Source: Lachnospiraceae bacterium (lineage in GTDB: Bacteria > Bacillota > Clostridia > Lachnospirales > Lachnospiraceae). From it: a stretch of DNA of 64,000 nucleotides. Below the pieces are notes generated by a model. That model was given only the letters and a program-made list of their open reading frames with translations. It was not told the origin of the DNA and searched no databases. A program made the translations under genes and the position numbers. Below, piece by piece: positions 58,083 to 64,000 of this stretch. The stretch's first letter is position 1. Every line of letters begins with the position of its first letter. The stretch is taken from positions 1-64,000 of the forward strand of contig JAIKZO010000058.1 in assembly GCA_024682115.1 (NCBI GenBank), read 5' to 3'.

Positions 58083-60217
58083 AAGAAAAACTCGTTTTTG
58101 GACTTGATATAGGAACAAGAAGCGTAGTCGGGACCGTTGGATACCGTAAACAGGATAAATTTGTCGTGGTCACTCAGAGGATTAAAGAGCATGAGACCAG
58201 AGCGATGCTTGACGGACAGATCCATGATATACAGAAAGTCGGAGACACCATACGCGAAGTAAAAGTCAGACTCGAAGAAGCTATCGGCGAAAAACTTGAA
58301 GGTGTATGTATAGCGGCCGCCGGACGCGTTCTCTTTACGGTTAATACTCATGCCGAAAACGAGATAGACAACAGGGAAGTGACCGATGAAGATATATACT
58401 CCCTGATCTCAAAGGGTGTTGAAAATGCATATAATGATTTTCTTGCTTCTCAGGATGCGGATTCCCAGGTAAAGTTCTACTGTGTCGGCCATTCGGTGGT
58501 CAGATTTTATCTCAACGGAAACCAGATATCAAATCTGGAAGGTCATAAAGCAAGAAATATAGCGGTAGACCTGATCGCGACTTTCCTTCCCGATGAGGTT
58601 GTGGACGGACTTTACAAAGCGGTTGAGATAGCTGGATTAAAAGTCGATAATCTTACTTTGGAGCCTATAGCTGCGATAGGGCTTGCCATTCCGGAACGTT
58701 TCAGAATGCTGAATATCGCACTTATCGATGTCGGCGCCGGAACATCCGATATCTCGATCACAAATGATGGATGTATCCTTGCTTACGGGATGATCCCCAT
58801 GGCCGGAGACGCACTTACGGAATGTATTGCAAAAGCCTGTCTGGTAGATTTTTCCGAAGCTGAAAAGATAAAAAAAGAAGCCGATTACAAGGAAGAGATC
58901 GAATATACGGATATCATGCTCCTGCCTCAAAAGATCAAACAGTCTGAAGTACTTAAGATAATGGATGATACGCTCGAGGAAATGTCAGGGCTGGTTGCCG
59001 ATAAGATAAAGGAACTTAACGGAGGACGTTCGGTAAGTGCCGTATTTATCGTCGGCGGAGGCGGAAAGAACATAAACTATGCTCATAAGGTTGCCGACAA
59101 GCTCGGGATCGCAAGAGAAAGAGTTGCGCTCAGAGGTGAAGAAGTCATGCAGTCGGTCGTTTTCGAAGAAGACATCAAAAAAGACAGCCTTCTTGTAACT
59201 CCCGTCGGTATCTGTCTGAATTATTATGAGCAGAGTAATAATTTCATCTTTGTATCTTTCAACGGATCAAGGATCAAAATGTACGACAACAATAACCTTT
59301 CGGTCGGAGATGTTGCCATGCAGGCACAGTTCCCCAATGACGGCCTTTTCCCCAAAAGAGGAGAGGCTCTTGAATTTACGCTTAACGGAAAAGCAAGGAT
59401 GCAAAGGGGACTTCCCGGCGAGGCGGCTCTTATCACGATCAATGACGAACCCGCATTTATTACCAGTAAGATAAGAGCTAACGATATCATTCATGTGAAA
59501 GAATCAACTGCGGGACCTGCAGCCTCAATGAACCTTGAGGATCTTGAGGAACTTTCCGAATCAATAGAATTCGTAGTTAATGATCAAAAGATAACTGTTC
59601 CCAAATTCGCTTCGGTCAACGGAGAACTTCAGTCAAAGTTTTATGAGATCCAAAGCGGTGATGAGATAGAGATCGTAAATTTCTATACGGTCAAACAGAT
59701 CGCTGATTTCATGGATGTGATCATAGAAAAGAATATGAACATCTATGTCAACAATCAACTGGCTGACATGGAGACGAAGGTTTATGAGAATTTCACGGTC
59801 AACTGGACAACGGAGACGATAAAGTCCGAACGTGAGATGATCGAAGAATCCATGAATGATGAAGAGATCTATGATAATGAGGAAAACCCCGATCCGGAAG
59901 AGACTGACACAGAGGGAACGGAAACTTCTGTGGAAGGAACTTCCGATGGAGACAGTTTTGCCTCTCTTCCCGAAGATGACGGAGAATATAAAGGGCCTAC
60001 GCCCGTCAGCGTTCTTACGGTAACTGTGAACGGTGCGCCTGTCATTCTCAGAGGAAAACAGAATTATGTATTTGTTGATGTTTTTGATGCGATCAACTTT
60101 AACCTCGCCGAGTCAAAAGGAAGAAGGATAGTTACAAACCTTAACGGTAAACAGGCACAATATATGGAAGCACTTAAAGACGGAGATACTGTAGATATTT
60201 ATTGGGAGGAAGCATGA
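58079..60217 (+). CDS. FtsA/actin-fold family protein with long C-terminal extension
   Basis: LVFGLDIGTRSVVGTVGY...LEPIAAIGLAIPERFRMLNIALIDVGAGTSDISI...VFIVGGGGKNINYAHKVADKLGI; 712 aa. Confidence 0.88.
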   Translation: MKEKLVFGLDIGTRSVVGTVGYRKQDKFVVVTQRIKEHETRAMLDGQIHDIQKVGDTIREVKVRLEEAIGEKLEGVCIAAAGRVLFTVNTHAENEIDNREVTDEDIYSLISKGVENAYNDFLASQDADSQVKFYCVGHSVVRFYLNGNQISNLEGHKARNIAVDLIATFLPDEVVDGLYKAVEIAGLKVDNLTLEPIAAIGLAIPERFRMLNIALIDVGAGTSDISITNDGCILAYGMIPMAGDALTECIAKACLVDFSEAEKIKKEADYKEEIEYTDIMLLPQKIKQSEVLKIMDDTLEEMSGLVADKIKELNGGRSVSAVFIVGGGGKNINYAHKVADKLGIARERVALRGEEVMQSVVFEEDIKKDSLLVTPVGICLNYYEQSNNFIFVSFNGSRIKMYDNNNLSVGDVAMQAQFPNDGLFPKRGEALEFTLNGKARMQRGLPGEAALITINDEPAFITSKIRANDIIHVKESTAGPAASMNLEDLEELSESIEFVVNDQKITVPKFASVNGELQSKFYEIQSGDEIEIVNFYTVKQIADFMDVIIEKNMNIYVNNQLADMETKVYENFTVNWTTETIKSEREMIEESMNDEEIYDNEENPDPEETDTEGTETSVEGTSDGDSFASLPEDDGEYKGPTPVSVLTVTVNGAPVILRGKQNYVFVDVFDAINFNLAESKGRRIVTNLNGKQAQYMEALKDGDTVDIYWEEA

Positions 60218-61029
60218 GGATCACCAGCCTGGCATCAGGTTCGAGCGGAAACTGCGTATATGTAGGGACCGATACAACGCATCTTTTGGTCGATGTGGGA
60301 ATAAGCGGTAAAAGAGTCCTTTCCGGGATCGAACAGCTGGATCTGTCAATAAGAGATATTGACGGAATACTTATCACCCATGAACATACAGATCATATAT
60401 ATGGGCTTGGAGTGATATCAAGGAAATTCGGCATTCCAATATATACAACCGCAAAGACAAAAGAAGCGATCCTGAACTGTCACTCGCTGGGACCGATCGA
60501 TGAATGCCTTTTTAATGAAGTAAAGGCGGACACAAAGCTTTCGATAAAGGATATCATCGTCAATCCTATGAAGATATCACACGATGCCGTCGATCCTGTT
60601 GCATACAGATTTCAACACGGCAACAGACGAGTTTCCGTCGTGACCGATCTGGGGAAATATACCGATTACACTGTGGAATCCCTTAAAAACATGGATGTAC
60701 TTTTCCTTGAAGCGAACCACGATGTGAACATGCTTCAGGTCGGGCCTTATCCGTATTATCTCAAACAAAGGATCCTGGGTGACAGAGGACATCTTTCAAA
60801 CGAAAATGCCGGTTCACTTCTTTTCAGGATACTGAACGATAATCTCAAGGCGGTTTTTCTCGGACATCTCAGCAAGGAAAACAATATGCCCGAGCTTGCA
60901 TATGAATCGGTCAGATGCGAAGTCAACATCAAACAGCAAAACAGCGATTATAAAGGGATCGGAATGTCGGACATACCGATGTATGTTGCGAAGAGAGATA
61001 CGATGTCCCATATAGTCGAGATAGCATAG
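60214..61029 (+). CDS. MBL-fold metallohydrolase (YycJ/WalJ-like)
   Basis: MRITSLASGSSGNCVYVGTD; ILITHEHTDHIYGLGV; GGGAGGAAGC SD before ATG 60214. Confidence 0.92.
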   Translation: MRITSLASGSSGNCVYVGTDTTHLLVDVGISGKRVLSGIEQLDLSIRDIDGILITHEHTDHIYGLGVISRKFGIPIYTTAKTKEAILNCHSLGPIDECLFNEVKADTKLSIKDIIVNPMKISHDAVDPVAYRFQHGNRRVSVVTDLGKYTDYTVESLKNMDVLFLEANHDVNMLQVGPYPYYLKQRILGDRGHLSNENAGSLLFRILNDNLKAVFLGHLSKENNMPELAYESVRCEVNIKQQNSDYKGIGMSDIPMYVAKRDTMSHIVEIA

Positions 61030-61047
61030 AAAGAAGAGGATAAAAAT

Positions 61048-61320
61048 ATGAGCAAAACGATCATCACTGTTGTCGGAAAAGACACTGTAGGAATCATCGC
61101 AAAGGTCTGCACCTATCTTGCCGACAATTCCATCAATATCGAGGATATCTCCCAGACTATAGTTCAGGGCTTTTTTAATATGATGATGGTAGTTGATATG
61201 GAAAAATGCGAAAAACATTTTGTCGATGTTGCAGATGAACTTGAGAAGCTGGGTAATGACATCGGTGTCATCATTAAGTGCCAGAAGGAAGAGATCTTCG
61301 AAAAAATGCACAGATTTTAA
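61048..61320 (+). CDS. ACT domain protein (UPF0237)
   Basis: MSKTIITVVGKDTVGIIAKVCTYLADNSINIEDISQTIVQGFFNMMMVVDM. Confidence 0.95.
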   Translation: MSKTIITVVGKDTVGIIAKVCTYLADNSINIEDISQTIVQGFFNMMMVVDMEKCEKHFVDVADELEKLGNDIGVIIKCQKEEIFEKMHRF

Positions 61321-61326
61321 TACGAG

Positions 61327-62697
61327 GTGGGTATGATCAATTTAAGAGAAGTTTCGGAAACCAACGAGATGATTTCAAAAGAGAATCTGGACGTACGTAC
61401 GATCACTCTCGGTATTTCCCTGCTTGACTGTATAGATTCGGATCTTGAAAAACTGAAGAAAAACATTTATAACAAGATATTTGATGCCGCTAAGGATCTT
61501 GTTGCTACTGGCGATAAGATCTCCAGATATTACGGCATACCGATAGTAAATAAACGTATATCGGTTACTCCCATAAGTCTTATCGGAGGAAGCGCATGTA
61601 AGACGGAAGAAGATTTTGCTTCGATCGCCGTTACTCTTGACGAGGTGGCGGCCAAGGTCGGAGTTAATTTCATCGGAGGTTATTCCGCGCTTGTTGCAAA
61701 AGGCATGACAGCGGCCGATGAACTGCTGATAAGATCGATACCGCTTGCTCTTTCAAAGACCGAAAGGATCATGAGTTCCGTAAATGTCGGATCTACAAAG
61801 ACGGGAATAGATATGGATGCGGTAAGGCTCATGGGTGATGTTATAAAAAAGACAGCTGAGCTTACACGCGAAAACGATTCCATAGGATGTACAAAACTTG
61901 TCGTTCTCTGTAACGCCCCTGATGATAATCCGTTCATGGCCGGAGCTTTTCACGGCGTGACGGAAGGAGATAAAGTCATCAATGTCGGAGTTTCGGGCCC
62001 CGGTGTTGTTAAGACTGCGCTTGAAAAGGTCAAAGGCGAAAGCTTTGAAGTCCTTTGTGAAACTATAAAGACTACAGCCTGCAAAGTCACCCGCGTTGGA
62101 CAGCTTGTAGCTATGGAAGCATCAAAAAGACTCGGAGTACCTTTCGGTATAGTCGATCTGTCGCTTGCCCCCACTCCTGCGATAGGAGATTCGGTTGCGG
62201 ATATCCTTTGCGAGATGGGACTTGAAAGTGCCGGCGCACCCGGTACAACGGCTGCACTTGCGATCCTTAACGATCAGGTCAAAAAGGGCGGTGTCATGGC
62301 GGCTTCTTATGTCGGAGGACTTTCGGGAGCTTTCATTCCCGTTTCGGAAGATCAGGGTATGATAGATGCGGCGACCAGAGGATCGCTTACGATCGAAAAA
62401 CTTGAAGCGATGACCTGTGTATGCTCCGTCGGACTCGATATGATAGCTATCCCCGGAGATACAAAGAGCACGACCATTTCCGGCATGATCGCGGATGAGA
62501 TGGCAATAGGTATGATAAATCAGAAGACCACTGCAGTGAGGATAATTCCCGTGGCAGGTAAGAAACCCGGAGACCACGCCAACTTCGGAGGCCTTCTCGG
62601 CCATGCGCCCATTATGGAAGTCAATCAGTATTCCTGTGATGATTTTGTCAACCGCAAAGGCAGGATACCCGCACCTATCCACAGCTTCAAAAACTGA
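61327..62697 (+). CDS. UPF0210 / PFL family protein
   Basis: [31 protein letters not shown]...; ACT-UPF0210 gene pairing is common in Firmicutes. Confidence 0.93.
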   Translation: MGMINLREVSETNEMISKENLDVRTITLGISLLDCIDSDLEKLKKNIYNKIFDAAKDLVATGDKISRYYGIPIVNKRISVTPISLIGGSACKTEEDFASIAVTLDEVAAKVGVNFIGGYSALVAKGMTAADELLIRSIPLALSKTERIMSSVNVGSTKTGIDMDAVRLMGDVIKKTAELTRENDSIGCTKLVVLCNAPDDNPFMAGAFHGVTEGDKVINVGVSGPGVVKTALEKVKGESFEVLCETIKTTACKVTRVGQLVAMEASKRLGVPFGIVDLSLAPTPAIGDSVADILCEMGLESAGAPGTTAALAILNDQVKKGGVMAASYVGGLSGAFIPVSEDQGMIDAATRGSLTIEKLEAMTCVCSVGLDMIAIPGDTKSTTISGMIADEMAIGMINQKTTAVRIIPVAGKKPGDHANFGGLLGHAPIMEVNQYSCDDFVNRKGRIPAPIHSFKN

Positions 62698-62738
62698 TGA
62701 TCTTTTTGATGATATAAACTGACATTAAGGAGTGTCAT

Positions 62739-64000
62739 ATGAAAAAGAAACCGGGCGGAATCACTTTATCATTTCTGACAATCACGATCATTCCCATGCT
62801 TATCCTGGGTCTTATCATCACAGCTTCGGGATCTTCCATTGTCTTGAACTCACTTAACAGAAGTATCGAACAGCAGCTGGAGAACATGTCAAATACGGTT
62901 CTTGTCGGATATGACATGCTTTATCCCGGCGATTACAGATACGACACTGTTGAAGACGAGATATATCTGTATAAAGGCGAAAAGATGATCAACGGTGATT
63001 TTGAATACATTGATCAGATCAAAGCTGAAACCGGTATCGATATAACACTTTGTTATATGCAGTTTGCGGTCATCACCACCCTGAAGGATGTCTATGGTAA
63101 CAGGATAGTTGGAGCCGGAGATTCGGATGTTATATATAACGAAGTCGTTGTCGGAGATACCAGCCGGTTTTATTCAAATGTGGAATTCGGCAAAGAAGAT
63201 TACTACGCATTTTATACTCCCATACATGACGGCAACGGCAAGGTTTTGGGCATGCTCTGTATACTTGAAGATTCGGAATATGCGAAACCTCTTGTCTGGA
63301 TGGCACTTTTGCCGATCCTTCTGATCGCTTTTTTTGCAATGCTTGCCGCATGTTTCTTTTCTTATAAGTATTCTTCGAAACTCATCGATGCCATCCATAA
63401 GATCCAGAGATATATGGCAGGACTTGCCAAAGGTGATTTCACATCTTCAATGGATAACGATGTGATATCCAGAAGCGACGAACTCGGAAAAATGGGGAAC
63501 AGTGCGGTCAAGACCGCAGCCGCATTACGCAAACTCGTTGAAGAAGACCAGCTTACTTCTCTGAACAACAGACGTTCAGCCTATAAGCATCTGCATAATA
63601 CGATGCTTTCATACCTTAATAAGGGTGTCAGATTCTGTGTGGCTATCGGTGATATAGATTTCTTTAAGAAAGTTAACGATACTTACGGACATGACGGCGG
63701 TGATGCCGTACTTATCGCAGTTTCTTCGACGATCAAGAGATATATGATGGGCAAGGGTTATGCCATAAGATGGGGCGGTGAAGAATTCCTTCTTATCTTT
63801 GAGGATGCCGTTCTTGAAAAAGCCGAAAGCCGTTTAAAGGAACTTCTTGATGAAGTAAGAGGCCTTCAGATAGTTCATGGCGAGAATACCATAAAGGTCA
63901 CCATGACATATGGAATAATTGAATGCGATAAGGTTGACCTTGAAAATGAGTCTTTGAATGTTGCGGCAAAAAACGGAGAAGAATATGAGGATCTTCTTAA
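62739..64000 (+). CDS. Membrane diguanylate cyclase (Cache-like sensor, HAMP-like linker, GGDEF), truncated at window end
   Basis: Own translation: MKKKPGGITLSFLTITIIPMLILGLIIT...; DQLTSLNNRRSAYK...GDIDFFKKVNDTYGHDGGDAVL...RWGGEEFLLIFE; no in-frame stop before 64000; absent from the ORF track. Confidence 0.9.
   Translation, partial: MKKKPGGITLSFLTITIIPMLILGLIITASGSSIVLNSLNRSIEQQLENMSNTVLVGYDMLYPGDYRYDTVEDEIYLYKGEKMINGDFEYIDQIKAETGIDITLCYMQFAVITTLKDVYGNRIVGAGDSDVIYNEVVVGDTSRFYSNVEFGKEDYYAFYTPIHDGNGKVLGMLCILEDSEYAKPLVWMALLPILLIAFFAMLAACFFSYKYSSKLIDAIHKIQRYMAGLAKGDFTSSMDNDVISRSDELGKMGNSAVKTAAALRKLVEEDQLTSLNNRRSAYKHLHNTMLSYLNKGVRFCVAIGDIDFFKKVNDTYGHDGGDAVLIAVSSTIKRYMMGKGYAIRWGGEEFLLIFEDAVLEKAESRLKELLDEVRGLQIVHGENTIKVTMTYGIIECDKVDLENESLNVAAKNGEEYEDLL

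Overview
The window looks like a chromosomal segment from a low-GC, motile, anaerobic Firmicute. The protein style resembles Lachnospiraceae/Butyrivibrio; this is an inference, no 16S is present. It is almost entirely coding, with two tRNAs and no CRISPR array, transposase, integrase or rRNA seen. The most unusual region is a co-directional ~23.6 kb gene string (about 2.9-26.5 kb). It encodes an intact HD-GYP protein with an ECF-S-like membrane domain, a propeller (Reg_prop/Y_Y_Y) hybrid kinase, two pseudoreceiver-receiver proteins without output domains, and a degenerate HD-GYP with a beta-rich C-terminal domain. It also encodes a Cache-type hybrid kinase, a [FeFe]-hydrogenase-like sensor fused to a hybrid kinase, a further hybrid kinase, a hybrid kinase with a DegV (fatty-acid-binding type) domain between its receiver and Hpt domains, and an alanine/sodium symporter-family protein. 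Four of these kinases share a ~65-aa C-terminal tail after Hpt that I cannot assign to a named domain. A second candidate is a 1104-aa membrane-anchored protein directly downstream of cheV, with about 15 copies of a [ST]QDD[LI]xAML motif resembling the CheY-P-binding N-terminus of FliM/FliY. The rest includes a MerR/YbjQ/YhfC operon, an acyltransferase/zinc-ribbon/esterase operon, GH127 and GH43 genes, an apparently split two-component pair, and housekeeping genes (gpmA, hisH, hisF, ung, lysA, xpaC/telA-like, polA, coaE, FtsA-like, MBL, ACT, UPF0210). A GGDEF protein is truncated by the window end. All functional calls are from reading the protein sequences; no database search was run.
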